Origin: Ceratopteris richardii
Taxonomy: Eukaryota > Streptophyta > Polypodiopsida > Polypodiales > Pteridaceae
NCBI GenBank assembly: GCA_020310875.1
Contig: CM035435.1
Span: 70,814,455 to 70,878,454, forward strand
Direction of reading: 5' to 3'
DNA length: 64,000 nucleotides
This document shows, in pieces, positions 10,975 through 21,911 of the stretch. Under the pieces are notes generated by a model. The model saw only the letters and a program-made list of their open reading frames with translations. It was not told the DNA's origin and ran no database searches. The translations under genes and the position numbers were made by a program. The stretch's first letter is position 1; every line of letters starts with the position of its first letter.

Positions 10975-13900
10975 TTAGTAGGTGGTCATGGATTTACAAT
11001 TGGGGTCCGGGGGTTTGTTACAAGTCTTAGCCTGCCAAATGCAGTGGATGGGTTTTGCTCTTGGTTCCGTAGAGACTCTCGAGAGCTTTATAGGTGTGTC
11101 AGCTTGAAAATGAGGCCTTTTAGGGACCCATTTACAAGTGATTCTGTTCGTGCTCATGGGCCTTGGTGTGTTCCTGGGTGTTAAAAACGAGTGGATGCCG
11201 GCTGTGCGAGTGAATGGATCATGCTGTATAGGGTGTGCTCTTGGTGTAGCTATTTGAGCCCGCAAACAAGCCTTAGGCACCCAAATTTGTCTTGATCGTG
11301 GGCTGGCCTTCATCGACTTCTTGGGCACCCAAATAGACTTCACGTTAGCAGATGCGTTTCTGAAAGACTTCTTATTAGTATCGTGTTGTTGGTTACTAAT
11401 AAGAGGCTTTGCCCGTGTGGTTGGCTTGAGTGCAACCGGGTGTTCGCCTTTCCGTACCCACACTTGTTTCACTTGCTGAGATTTTTTGCTGCGCAGGTAC
11501 TTTTGATCTCCGACATAGGTAGTACTCTGCTTCTTCTGCCTTTGATCCACCTTTGGTTGCTGCCTCCCTCTGGCCTTTGGAAAAGAAGGGAGTTCCGTTG
11601 CATCCCTGACTCCTTTTTTGCAACCATCATTCCTCTGCAACACATAGTTTTGGACAAGAACAGCATGGTCATCTTCATGTGTACTCTTGGAAGGACCAGG
11701 AGTGTGTGCCTTTCCTAGTTCCTTGAGTGCTCCATTATCTAACTCTACTGTAATTTGACTATGATTGACCCATACCTGAAGCAGTCCACTTCTTAGGTTT
11801 AAGTTGACTGATTGGTCATAGATCCAGTCTTGGCCCAAGATAAGGGTTTTAGTGAGGTCCTCATCTTGACATACTACTACTTTAACTGTCATTGCCTCAT
11901 CATGAATATAGAGGGGAAGTTCCACCTCGCCCATGCAAGGGGTTTCCACGCCTCCCAATCCTATGAGATATGCTTCCACAGGATTGACAGTTAATTGCAA
12001 CTCTTGACAGTGAGACAATTTAACAGCACTAGTGGCTGCACCTGAGTCAATCAAGGCTCTTACAGTCCTTGCACTCTTTCCTTGCCCTATATCCAAGGTT
12101 ATGAAAGGACGTTGATCAGTTATCCTATGTGAGCTAACACCTGAAACTTTACACATAGCCACGTGATATCCTCGATCTGCATATGCATCTTGCCTAGGGT
12201 GCTCTCTACCTTGTCTTCTTAATTTCATTCTCCGTATGCGCTCTAGGGCTTCTGCTTGAGCTTCTTCTCGAATTCGTTTTTCCTCCTCTTTACGTTGCTT
12301 AGCAGTATTGAGTCGACTTAGCATTTCCTCCGTGAGGGGTTCCTGATACAACTTGACTCTACATCCGCTAATATAGTTTGGGAGAACATCACCCTCTAAA
12401 GTGGCTAGTTGTACTGCTCCACTCGTGGAGATCCTATTGATGATCATAGGTCCGTAGCCTCTCTTTTCTAGCTTCCTTGCGTGTTGTTTCAATGTGTAGA
12501 CTAAAACTAGATCTCCTGCTTTCAAGCCCTTATCCTTCACATGGGCATCAAAGTATGCTTTCTGTCTCTTCTTAGCTACATATATCCCTGTAGCTGCTCT
12601 CAGTCTTGTTTCTCCTAATCGTTCAAGGTCAAAAAGTCTAGAGGAGAGTTCATGACCCGTCCATTCGTGCTCTTGCGCTACTTTCAATGTAGATATTAAG
12701 AAGTCCAAAGGTAGCACGGCGTTTTGGCCAAATACCATCTGAAAGGGGGTGGCTTGGAGTACCGTTTTGTAGGCGACTCGGTATGCCCAAACAGCATGGT
12801 GTAGCTGTTTGTCCCAATCAGAGCGTTTATTATTCACTAACTTGGTCAACACATTACATAGAATCTTGTTTGTGCTTTCGGCTTGCCCATTAGCTTGTGG
12901 GTGATAGGGGGCAAATTTCTTATGCACTACCAAGAATTCTTGGAGTAGATTTTCAATCACTTCGTTCAAGAAGTGAGTGCCTCTATCACTCACTAGCTCG
13001 ATAGGTAGCCCATATCTTGTGAATACATTTTCAAACAAGAATTTAGCAGTTGTCTGAGCGTCGTTCTTTGTCGTAGCTTTTACCTCCACCCACTTGGTGA
13101 GATAATCCGTGGCCACAATGATATATTCAGCATGTGAACCCTTAGCTGGGGGATTAATAGGGCCTACAAAGTCTATTCCCCACTTAGAGAATGCACATCC
13201 ATCCATCATAGGTTTCAGTGGCATCTCATCTTTGCGTATAGGATACTGAGTTCGCTGACAGACATCACACCGTTTCACATAGGTATGTGCATCCATGTGA
13301 AGGGTCGGCCACCAGAAGCCAGCAAATAGTATTGCCTTGATCACCCAATCTGGTCCAAAGTGTCCTCCTGCTACACCTTGGTGAGCAGTGTCCAAGATCT
13401 TGAGATACTCACTCTCATGGACACATAGTCTCAGGTAACCGTCTTTACCACGTTTGTATAGATTATCGCCAATGAGAGAGTAATCCTGGGCTTCTTGTTC
13501 TAAACTCCTTTTCCTCGCCAGAGTCATGTCTAGAGGGAATGTTTTCGTCCTCAGGAAGGATACTAGTGGTTCACTCCAATCTGGCACAATGGACACTTGA
13601 TAAAGAGTGGCATGTTCCACAGGTGGTTTAGTGCAACAGATTGGGCATTCCTTGCACAACTTGTGGACATCAGCTTCCATAGTTGGCCAATGCACTCCGA
13701 GTCTTCTTAGTGTCTGTAGGGTTTGTTGTTTTGAGTAGTGTTGCTCTAATGCACCTACATGTGCTAATTGCAACCATTTTGCGTACTCATCCTCTTCCAC
13801 ACAACAGGCCAAGATCCCTTGATCTGTGTGCTTGTACATACTTCCAGCCATGATGTGATACTTTTGGGCTTTTACTACCTGCCTATCCTGCGTGTTTATT

Positions 13901-15757
13901 ACTGGATGGTTAGGTCCGTATGTCAATACTGGCACTAATGGCTTAGCCCACTGCGGTACCACTTCCAAGTTAAACAAGTAAGCATCAGGAAGGTCATCTG
14001 TTACTCCTTGTGGGGCTTCTCCAGATGTGAGCCTAGAAAGATGATCAGCTCTCAAATGAGTCCTCCCTTTCCTTACCACAACCTCGAAATCATATTCCAT
14101 TAGTAAGAGAAACCATCTTACTAATCTTCCTGCATTGCACGGCTTGTTCACTAGATATAACAATGCTTGGTGGTCAGTAAAAAATTTAAACTTATTTGCA
14201 AGCAAATAGTGTCTAAATTTCTTGACTGCATATACCATGCTTAAGCCTTCTCTCTCAGTAGTGGTGTAATTTCGTTCAGCTGCATTCAATTGTCTACTGG
14301 CATAGGCAATTGGAAGATCCATATTACCTTCACCAGTAGGTTGAGCAAGCACACACCCAATAGCATAATTGGATGCATCCACGTGAACATGGAATGGCTT
14401 ATTCCAATCTGGTGTGGTCAAGATTGGTGCTGAACATAATCTTCGTTTAAGCTCATTGAAGGAATTCTCACATTCCTTAGTCCACTCAAAGTTAGTTAGA
14501 AGTCCGTACATGGGCTTTGCAATGACCGCATACATGTGAATGAGCCGGCCGTTGTAACCACAATGCCCCATGAAGGCTTGTACTTCCTTGACATTCCTTG
14601 GCCTAGGTAGCTCTGCTATGGCTCTTACTTTCTCTTCATCAGTGGATATGCCATTCTTTGACACTATGTGTCCTAGAATCTTGCCTTGCCTGACCATAAA
14701 GACACACTTTTCTGGGTTTAGGCACACTTGATACTCTACATTTGTCAAAGATTTGTCTGAGTTGAGGAATATGGGTTTGTCTAATGTTGGAATGAGCACA
14801 AAGATCATCAACATAGACTTCTAAATTCTTCCTCAGGAACTCTTTAAATACATGGCACATTAGTCTCTGAAAAGTAGCTGGTGCATTGGTAAGCCCAAAT
14901 GGCATTACACGAAAGGCAAATATACCCCACTCTGTGGCAAAAGCTATCTTATGCTGATCTTCTGGAGCTATGGCTACTTGATTGTAGCCCGAGAATCCAT
15001 CGAGGAAGCTGTACACTTCCTTGCCTGCCACTCTTTCTAAGAGATGTTCTGTGATGGGAAGCGGATAGTTATCTCGAATTGTGGCTGCATTAACCTTCTT
15101 CAAGTTAATGCATACACGCAGCTTGCCATTCTTTTTGGGCACCACTACGATGGGGGATACCCACTCAGTGTGCTCAATTTCATAGATAAATCCAGCTTCA
15201 ACCAATCTATCTATCTCCTCCTTAATCTTGGCAGCGTAATTATCGTTATATGTATAGGGCTTTTGCTTAGAGGGTTTAGCATCTGAGGTCATGGGGATAG
15301 TGTGTGAGCATATGTCAGGGTCAACACCATTCAAATCCTTGTAACTCCAAGCGAATACATCTCTGTATTCTCTTAGCAAGGCAATTAACGCATGCTCTTC
15401 TTCCTCTGTTAGGTCATGGCCTATGTACGTGCATCTCTCCTCTCCTTCTTGTAGGGGCACTACTATTTTCTTGGTGGTTTCTTTGTTATCATAGGCCTCT
15501 CCTACTTGTGCCTCTCATTTAGGCATTCTTATCATGACTCTCCTGTCGTCTATCTCATACTTCTTAAAAATTTCCGGGACCTCAAACAAAAATTCTTCCT
15601 CTTCTGGTGAGACTTCTCTCTTCTTTCGTTTCTTTCCTTCTTCCTTCGGGGTCACATGTGTGGCTAATCTTACATCATTTGTAAGCTCTCCATGCCTCTG
15701 GGGTTGAAATTCTACTTCATGGAAGTATTCTTCATCTGATGCAAAAGGTGGGTCCAT
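10975..15757 (-). pseudogene. gypsy A pol: RT, RNase H, integrase, then a retropepsin-like domain and WVPK tail
   Basis: RT lies at about 14640-15460 (PIVVVPKKNGKLRVCINLKK, SFLDGFSGYNQVAIAPED, EVYVDDLCAHS). RNase H follows at about 14000-14500 (HVHVDASNYAIGCVLAQP, KFFTDHQALLYL). The integrase has an HHCC finger near 13240-13400 (HQGVAGGHFGP, YVKRCDVCQR) and a core at 12860-13200 (WGIDFVGPI, SDRGTHFLNEV, QANGQAESTNK). After a charged coil near 12250-12330 comes a second aspartic-protease-like domain at about 11740-12130 (ALIDSGAATSAVKL and LILGQDWIYD). The C-terminal tail (10975-11700) is Lys/Arg-rich with repeated WVPK motifs. The same order recurs in gypsy B, so the downstream protease-like domain belongs to the family. 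The 5' part is broken; 10975-14814 is one open frame. Confidence 0.85.
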
Positions 15758-15898
15758 AATGATTGACTCTAGATCGGACTCACTTGCTCCTCAAATGCAT
15801 CAGGGCTAGGTTCGCATTCTTCTAGAACTGCCTCTCCCATGATTGGCTCTATGGAGAAGACTGAAATGTCATAGCCATCCTCATCACAGTGAGGTGTC

Positions 15899-15903
15899 CA
15901 TTG
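15899..15903. repeat. target-site duplication, left (CATTG)
   Basis: CATTG lies directly before the 5' LTR and is repeated exactly after the 3' LTR (21865-21869). It marks a clean insertion of the copia into gypsy A. Confidence 0.9.
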
Positions 15904-16199
15904 TGTTACCGTTAGTGTCCATGTGAAAGGCCAAATGGCCACCGGACACTTCTTTGTATATGTTCTTTAATAAAACATATAGTGGCCTGGTCAGTCACAG
16001 ACTGTAAGTTCGACCGCATTTGTAAAACCTAAGAAGTCTGTCTTCGTGCTCCCTGTGTACTGCGTTTTCTGCGTATTCTACAACATCTGTGCGTAGTACT
16101 GTGTGTGTCGACCAGAGCTCGATTTTCTACTTTGAGCATATCGTCGTGGAGCTCTCGAGAAGGAGAGTCCAGTGTGGTGCACGCCATCGAATTACTTCA
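15904..16199 (+). repeat. 5' LTR of the young copia
   Basis: 296 bp, TGTTACCG to TTCA, matching 21569-21864 with one difference near its 3' end. An AT-rich stretch around 15950-15990 could hold the promoter, but no clear TATA box decides it. Confidence 0.95.
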
Positions 16200-16200
16200 C

Positions 16201-16212
16201 TGGTATCAGAGC
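16201..16212 (+). promoter_or_regulatory. primer binding site, initiator tRNA-Met (young copia)
   Basis: TGGTATCAGAGC one base after the LTR, complementary to the last 12 bases of plant initiator tRNA-Met. This is the usual primer for plant copia elements. Confidence 0.92.
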
Positions 16213-17373
16213 AGTTCGAGGCAAAAAGCTTTCTCCAAGGCGGCGACTAAGGCGGCGACCAAGGCATAGACCTTGGCATACCTTGTCATCCGAGTCACCG
16301 AAGTCACCGTTGGCGCCGTTGGCGCCGTTGGCTGCGCGCGAGGGAGGACCTCAACGATCAAGGAATATAGAGGTTCCCGGTACTTCCCGGGAGGTCACCC
16401 ATCCCAGTACTGTTCCCCCCAGAGCTCGCTTAACCGCGGCAATCTTGCCACTAAGCTACACTCTTGTGGTGTTTGAAGAAGGGGAAAGACTAAGGTTGGC
16501 ATTACCTTGAACAAGTTTTGGTCCCTCAAAGCTTCATTTTTGCTTTTAAAGCCTATTTCTGAAGCAATTTTGGGGTGTTTTTGGAGCCATTTTGGAGTAC
16601 TTTCGCACGTAGTTCTCTTCACACAGGTCCAAGAACATCAAGAAGAGTGTTCCTTGTACTTCTCAAACAATAAATATCAACCTTTGGGGCTGTATTTTCA
16701 GCCACACTCGTAAAACTACAGGTTTCTCGAGGGGTTTTCAGTTTTGGTGGGAGCAGTCGCTGCAAATTTATGCAGGTTTTTAAAGCCTAAAACATCAGAG
16801 TTGACAGACACTTGCAGGTGTTATTGGCTAGTTTTTTGGGCTGTGTATTCAGCCTTTCAGTGTACTGCATATATTGAGCACATACAAACCATGTACGCTT
16901 CTGTGGATACCGCTTATGTACATCCATGTGGGCATTGATATAGCGGTTACGTTCTTTGCATAAAGCCTTTTACGTTTGATAAAGAGGGTCGTGGTGAGGT
17001 TTTCTTAACTGGGAGACACCCAGATGTCGGGGTCTCTTCGGTGATGCAGGTGGAAGACTTACCCAGCCTCGCCATAGGAGATGTATGATAGTTGTTCATA
17101 GGTGCTCGATAAGCCTAGATGGCTTCTATTGGGTAACTGATTATATGCAGTGGAGTCAGTGATTCACTATGCAGGTAGACATGTTAGTACTTGCAGTTTT
17201 ATGATACTTTGACACTGGTCATATGCTAATTTTGCAGAGGATACTCTGGCAAAATTTTTCCAGATTTCTGGTTTAGTCAACTATATAGTGGTCGATTTAC
17301 TCCTTGATACACTTATTTGTTGGTGTTTGGACTCTTCTAGCTCCATTATCATTCTATTCAGTTCTCTACGATC
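16213..17373 (+). other. long untranslated leader of the young copia
   Basis: About 1.16 kb between primer site and gag start. It begins with a GGCG-rich repeat-like stretch (16235-16330: repeated GGCGAC and TTGGCGCCG), then the 5S-like segment, then unremarkable sequence with short frames. A packaging signal is expected here, but none can be pointed to by eye. Confidence 0.6.
16382..16458 (-). rRNA. 5S rRNA-like segment, antisense, in the copia leader
   Basis: On the minus strand 16382-16440 reads as the 3' half of plant 5S rRNA. It has a box-A-like GGTTAAGCGAGCTCTGG and a box-C-like GGATGGGTGACCTCCCGGG followed by AAGT; the box C core is close to identical to the plant consensus, while the part between A and C is diverged. 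Just upstream (minus strand 16448-16458) TAGCTTAGTGG matches a tRNA-type box A. The first 45 or so bases of 5S are not recognisable, so this is a derived fragment and not a working 5S gene. It lies between the primer site and gag, opposite to the element's transcript. Confidence 0.72.
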
Positions 17374-20300
17374 ATGGCATCAGAGGTCTCAGGCACATCC
17401 GGTGGATCAGGGTCTAGTGCTAGCGTTCCGAGGAGGAGCTATAACTTGCAGGGCAAAGACCATTTTGAGATCCGAAAATTTGATGGCACAAACTTTGCTC
17501 TATGGAAGAATCAGATTAAAGATGTGCTGATTCAAAGAAGGCAATGGAAGCCAGTAAATGGGATTTCAAAGAAGCCTGCTGACATGGATGAAGATGATTG
17601 GGATGAGTTAGATGAAATGGCCAGGTCTACCATTCGCTTGCACCTAGCAGATAATGTTTACTTTACAGTATTAGACTGTGAAAGTGCAGAGGAGCTTTGG
17701 AAGAAGTTATGCAATACATATGAAAAAGAGACGGCATCAAATAAAGTATATCTGATGAGAAAATTATACGACCTTCGTATGAAGGACACAGATAGTGTTG
17801 CTGCTCATCTAAATGAGTTTGATGCCATATTCTCCCAGTTACAGGCTCAGAAAATGGATATGGACAATGAAATGAAAGCAGTATTGCTGTTATGCACCCT
17901 GCCATCATCATGGGATACATTTTGCACAGCTATTAGCAATAGTGCACCAGGTGGTAAACTCGTCTATGATGACATATGTGGAGCACTCTTGAGTGAGGAG
18001 ATTCGTAGAAAATCTATGGTTGGCACTCAGAGTGGAGATGCATATAATGTTCGTGATTCTTACCAAGGAAAGAATCAACAACGTGGCAGGAGCAAGAACA
18101 AGGAAAAGAATGGTCAACGGAATAAGAGCAGAAGTAAATCAAGGAAGAGGGATATTGAATGCCATTATTGTCATAAGAAAGGACACATGAAGAAAGACTG
18201 TTATGCATTAAAGAATGCTAAAGGTAAAGGACAGAATGTTGATGGGCATGTTAAACAGTTACCTGCACCATCTACTTCGACTGTGAAGATTGAAGAAATT
18301 AATGCTATTTCTGATGATGCTGATGTGTTGACACTTGATAGTACTGTGCCATCTGAGGCACTTATGGCTGATTCTCTTTCCCACACCTGGCTGCTAGATT
18401 CTGGTGCTTCTTTCCATGTGACACCACATAGAGAATGGTTCTCTAATTATGCAGCAAAGTCTCTTGGTACCGTGAGACTTGGTGACTCTTACCAGTGTGA
18501 TGTTGTGGGGATTGGAGATGTGGTTGTGCAGTTCATTGACGGTTCAAAATTTACTATGCATAATGTACGCCATGTACCTCAGTTATCACGCAGTTTGATG
18601 TCAGTTGGTCAACTTGATGACCTTGGTTACAAGGTGGTCTTCTATGATCAGTCCTTTCGTATATCAAAGGGCAATATGGTTATTGCAAAAGGAAGGAAAG
18701 TTGGCTCACTTTACCCTTTATTTGTATCACAGAAAGAACACTTGTTAGCTGTTACTGAACAGCCTATGGCTTGTATTTGGCATGGTCGTTTGGGCCATAT
18801 ATCTCGTAGTGGAATGGAAAATCTTTCTCGTTCTGGCTACTTACCTGTGTTATCTTTCTCTGATTTTTCATTTTGTGAGCATTGTCAATATGGAAAGCAA
18901 ACCAGAAATGTGCATAAAACGCACATTGACTCTTCAATTCAGCCTTTAGATCTTGTTCATACAGATGTGTGTGGTCCTATGCCCACTAGGTCCTTAGGTG
19001 GTTCTCTTTACTTTGTTACTTTCATAGATGATGCTACTAGAAAAGTCTGGGTATATCCTATCAAATCGAAGGATGATGTATTCCCTACTTTCAGAAAATG
19101 GCTTGCTTCAGTTGAGACTGAAAAAGGAACTAAGCTTAAGGCTTTACGTTCAGATAATGGGGGTGAGTATACCTCACATGAATTCAGCCTTTTCTGTCAG
19201 TGTAGAGGGATTCGTAGAGAGTTTACAGCTCCTTATACCCCAGTACAGAATGGTGTAGCTGAGAGGATGAATAGAACTATTCAAGATAGAGTAGTCTCTA
19301 TGTTGCATCATGCAAACCTCTCACAAGGTTTTTGGGCAGAAGCAGTATTGACTGCAGTTCATGTGATTAACCTTTCACCTAGTACTGCCAAAGGTCTGAA
19401 AGTGGCACAAGAGTTATGGACAGGGAAACCACCATATTATGATCATCTTCGAGTTTTTGGGTGTGAAGCATATGTTCATATACCCAAGAATCTTAGACAG
19501 AAGTTGGACCATAAGTCAAAGAAATGCATTTTTCTTGGATATGGTCGAGAAGGACAATTTGGATATCGCTTATGGGATCCTGAAACACGGTCAGTGATCA
19601 GAAGTAGTGATGTCATTTTTAATGAGTCTAAGATGCATAAACAGCCGATTAAGGAGGTTGAAGTGAGAAGAGTGGTGTTTGAGGATACTAGTCCTCCGGT
19701 TAGCATGCATAAAAATGCTGCACATAGGGATGTTCAAGAGAATGTCCATTCAGATCAGTCTGCACATGTTCCTGTTCAGCAACCATTGAGACGTTCTGCA
19801 CGTGTCTCATATCCACCTGATAGATATGTTCCAGGTTTAGATTTTGTTATGCTAACAGATGCCGGTGAGCCTTCTTGCTACAAAGAGGCTATGCAGACAG
19901 AGGATCATGTCAAGTGGGAGCGTGCCATGAAGAGTGAGTTGGATTCTATTCACAAGAATGGTACTTGGGACTTAGTACCTTTGCCAAAGGGAAGGAAAGC
20001 TTTACCATGTAAATGGGTATATAAGCTGAAATTCACATCAGATAGTGCTTCTCCAAAATATAAAGCACGACTTGTTGCAAAGGGTTTTAAGCAACAACAT
20101 GGTGTTGATTTTGAGGAAATCTTCTCCCCAGTGGTCAAGATGACTACTTTGCGCATGTTGCTTGGATTCGTTGCAATGGAGGACTTAGAGCTAGTCCAAA
20201 TGGATGTGAAAACAGCTTTCTTGCATGGAGATCTTACAGATGAGATCTATATGGAACAACCAGAGGGTTATGTAGTTCCTGGCAAGGAAAGTCTAGTTTG

Positions 20301-21420
20301 TAAGCTCAAGAAGAGCTTGTATGGACTTAAACAGTCTCCTAGACAATGGTACCAAAAGTTTGATGCTTTTATGAAGTCCCAAGGCTATTCTCGGAGCAAT
20401 GCGGATCATTGTCTCTACACAAAGAGATGTTCTGATGGCAGCTTGATATGCTTGATACTTTACGTCGATGATATGTTGATTGCTGGGAAGTCCTCTTATG
20501 ATTTGTCAATTCTCAAAAAGAAGTTGAGTCAGACATTTGATATGAAGGATTTGGGGGATGCCAAACATATTCTTGGCATGCGCATTACTCGTGATAGGAG
20601 TAAAAGATGCATATACTTGTCTCAAAGTGAGTACATATCCAAAGTACTTCATCGATTCAATATGCAGGGTGGAAAGGCATTGAGTACACCTTTACCCACA
20701 TATGTGAAATTGAGCAAGGATGACTGCCCCAAATCAGATGAGGAAAAGGAATTCATGACCAAAATTCCCTATCAGTCTGCTGTTGGTAGTCTCATGTATG
20801 CTATGGTAGCTACGAGACCAGACATTGCATTTGCAGTGGGAGTTGTGAGCAGATATATGTCTAATCCTGGCAAGAAACATTGGGAAGCGGTCAAAATGAT
20901 TTTGAGATATCTGAGTGGCACTAAGGACAAGTGTCTATGCTTAGGTAGAGGGAAAGCATCCATTATTGGTTACACAGATTCTGACTATGCTGGTTGTGTA
21001 GACAATCGTAAGTCTACATCAGGGTACATTTTTCATTTTGCTGGAGGTGCTATCTCTTGGAGATCTCGTCTTCCAGAATGTACAGCTGTTTCCACCACAG
21101 AAGCAGAGTATGTTGCAGCAAGTGAGGCATGTAAGGAAGCATTGTGGCTTTCTCGTCTTGCTTGTGATATGGGTTTGCCTCAGCATGTACCTCACTTGCT
21201 CAGTGATAGTCAGAGTGCCATTGCTTTGGCTAAGAATCCGGTCTATCATGCAAAGACCAAGCACATTGAGGTGAGGTATCACTTCATTAGAGATTGCTTA
21301 GCCACTGAGAGCATTATTCTTGAGAAGGTTCACACTCGAGATAATGCTGCAGATGCTTTGACTAAAGCTCTACCACAGGATAGCTTTCGACACTGTTGTC
21401 ACTTGATGGGGGTTACTTGA
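17374..21420 (+). CDS. gag-pol polyprotein of the young Ty1/copia
   Basis: One open frame of 1348 codons. Residues about 20-215: DUF4219/UBN2-type gag (RKFDGTNFALWKNQIKDVL). Residues 263-276: CCHC zinc knuckle (CHYCHKKGHMKKDC). Residues 342-344: protease DSG. About 465-520: GAG-pre-integrase (WHGRLGHIS). 531, 594 and 630: integrase D, D and E with 35 residues between the last two. About 850-1100: RT, with YVDD at 1030-1033. About 1195-1340: RNase H (GYTDSDYAGC, STTEAEYVAA). Length and order are typical for autonomous Ty1/copia with all proteins in one frame. The start is the first ATG of the frame and precedes the gag domain by about 20 residues. Regulation would come from the LTR. Confidence 0.95.
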   Translation: MASEVSGTSGGSGSSASVPRRSYNLQGKDHFEIRKFDGTNFALWKNQIKDVLIQRRQWKPVNGISKKPADMDEDDWDELDEMARSTIRLHLADNVYFTVLDCESAEELWKKLCNTYEKETASNKVYLMRKLYDLRMKDTDSVAAHLNEFDAIFSQLQAQKMDMDNEMKAVLLLCTLPSSWDTFCTAISNSAPGGKLVYDDICGALLSEEIRRKSMVGTQSGDAYNVRDSYQGKNQQRGRSKNKEKNGQRNKSRSKSRKRDIECHYCHKKGHMKKDCYALKNAKGKGQNVDGHVKQLPAPSTSTVKIEEINAISDDADVLTLDSTVPSEALMADSLSHTWLLDSGASFHVTPHREWFSNYAAKSLGTVRLGDSYQCDVVGIGDVVVQFIDGSKFTMHNVRHVPQLSRSLMSVGQLDDLGYKVVFYDQSFRISKGNMVIAKGRKVGSLYPLFVSQKEHLLAVTEQPMACIWHGRLGHISRSGMENLSRSGYLPVLSFSDFSFCEHCQYGKQTRNVHKTHIDSSIQPLDLVHTDVCGPMPTRSLGGSLYFVTFIDDATRKVWVYPIKSKDDVFPTFRKWLASVETEKGTKLKALRSDNGGEYTSHEFSLFCQCRGIRREFTAPYTPVQNGVAERMNRTIQDRVVSMLHHANLSQGFWAEAVLTAVHVINLSPSTAKGLKVAQELWTGKPPYYDHLRVFGCEAYVHIPKNLRQKLDHKSKKCIFLGYGREGQFGYRLWDPETRSVIRSSDVIFNESKMHKQPIKEVEVRRVVFEDTSPPVSMHKNAAHRDVQENVHSDQSAHVPVQQPLRRSARVSYPPDRYVPGLDFVMLTDAGEPSCYKEAMQTEDHVKWERAMKSELDSIHKNGTWDLVPLPKGRKALPCKWVYKLKFTSDSASPKYKARLVAKGFKQQHGVDFEEIFSPVVKMTTLRMLLGFVAMEDLELVQMDVKTAFLHGDLTDEIYMEQPEGYVVPGKESLVCKLKKSLYGLKQSPRQWYQKFDAFMKSQGYSRSNADHCLYTKRCSDGSLICLILYVDDMLIAGKSSYDLSILKKKLSQTFDMKDLGDAKHILGMRITRDRSKRCIYLSQSEYISKVLHRFNMQGGKALSTPLPTYVKLSKDDCPKSDEEKEFMTKIPYQSAVGSLMYAMVATRPDIAFAVGVVSRYMSNPGKKHWEAVKMILRYLSGTKDKCLCLGRGKASIIGYTDSDYAGCVDNRKSTSGYIFHFAGGAISWRSRLPECTAVSTTEAEYVAASEACKEALWLSRLACDMGLPQHVPHLLSDSQSAIALAKNPVYHAKTKHIEVRYHFIRDCLATESIILEKVHTRDNAADALTKALPQDSFRHCCHLMGVT

Positions 21421-21558
21421 TTCTTGATCTTACACAATCACTTGTATACTGTGTAACATGCCCATCAGGTGGGAGGTATAGTTTGTATACTTACACTCAG
21501 GTTTTCTTTATCATTCTTTCTTTTTTCTCCCATAGTTACTCTGGCCATATTGGCCTTT

Positions 21559-21568
21559 AGTGGGAGAT
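21559..21568 (+). promoter_or_regulatory. polypurine tract of the young copia
   Basis: AGTGGGAGAT directly before the 3' LTR start at 21569. This is the standard position for the plus-strand primer. Confidence 0.85.
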
Positions 21569-21864
21569 TGTTACCGTTAGTGTCCATGTGAAAGGCCAAA
21601 TGGCCACCGGACACTTCTTTGTATATGTTCTTTAATAAAACATATAGTGGCCTGGTCAGTCACAGACTGTAAGTTCGACCGCATTTGTAAAACCTAAGAA
21701 GTCTGTCTTCGTGCTCCCTGTGTACTGCGTTTTCTGCGTATTCTACAACATCTGTGCGTAGTACTGTGTGTGTCGACCAGAGCTCGATTTTCTACTTTGA
21801 GCATATCATCGTGGAGCTCTCGAGAAGGAGAGTCCAGTGTGGTGCACGCCATCGAATTACTTCA
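21569..21864 (+). repeat. 3' LTR of the young copia
   Basis: 296 bp, matching the 5' LTR at all but one position, followed by the CATTG target duplication at 21865-21869. Confidence 0.95.
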
Positions 21865-21911
21865 CATTGTTCCTCATTGATGGCTACATCCATTGTTGCT
21901 AGGATTTCTGC

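Larger units (their letters stand above)
15904..21864 (+). mobile_element. young, complete-looking Ty1/copia element inside gypsy A
   Basis: 5961 bp on the plus strand. LTRs of 296 bp at both ends differ at one position. Other parts: tRNA-Met primer site, 1.17-kb leader containing a 5S-rRNA-like segment, one uninterrupted 1348-codon gag-pol frame, polypurine tract, and a perfect 5-bp target duplication. It looks whole, with no evident breaks. One difference in 296 bp suggests insertion within roughly the last few hundred thousand years if a grass-like substitution rate (about 1.3e-8 per site per year) applies; the true rate here is unknown. It is the youngest dated event in the window. Confidence 0.95.

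Noticed and set aside
16382-16458. Functional 5S rRNA gene
   Set aside because: Only the 3' half resembles 5S, the 5' part is missing and no T-run terminator or spacer context is present.
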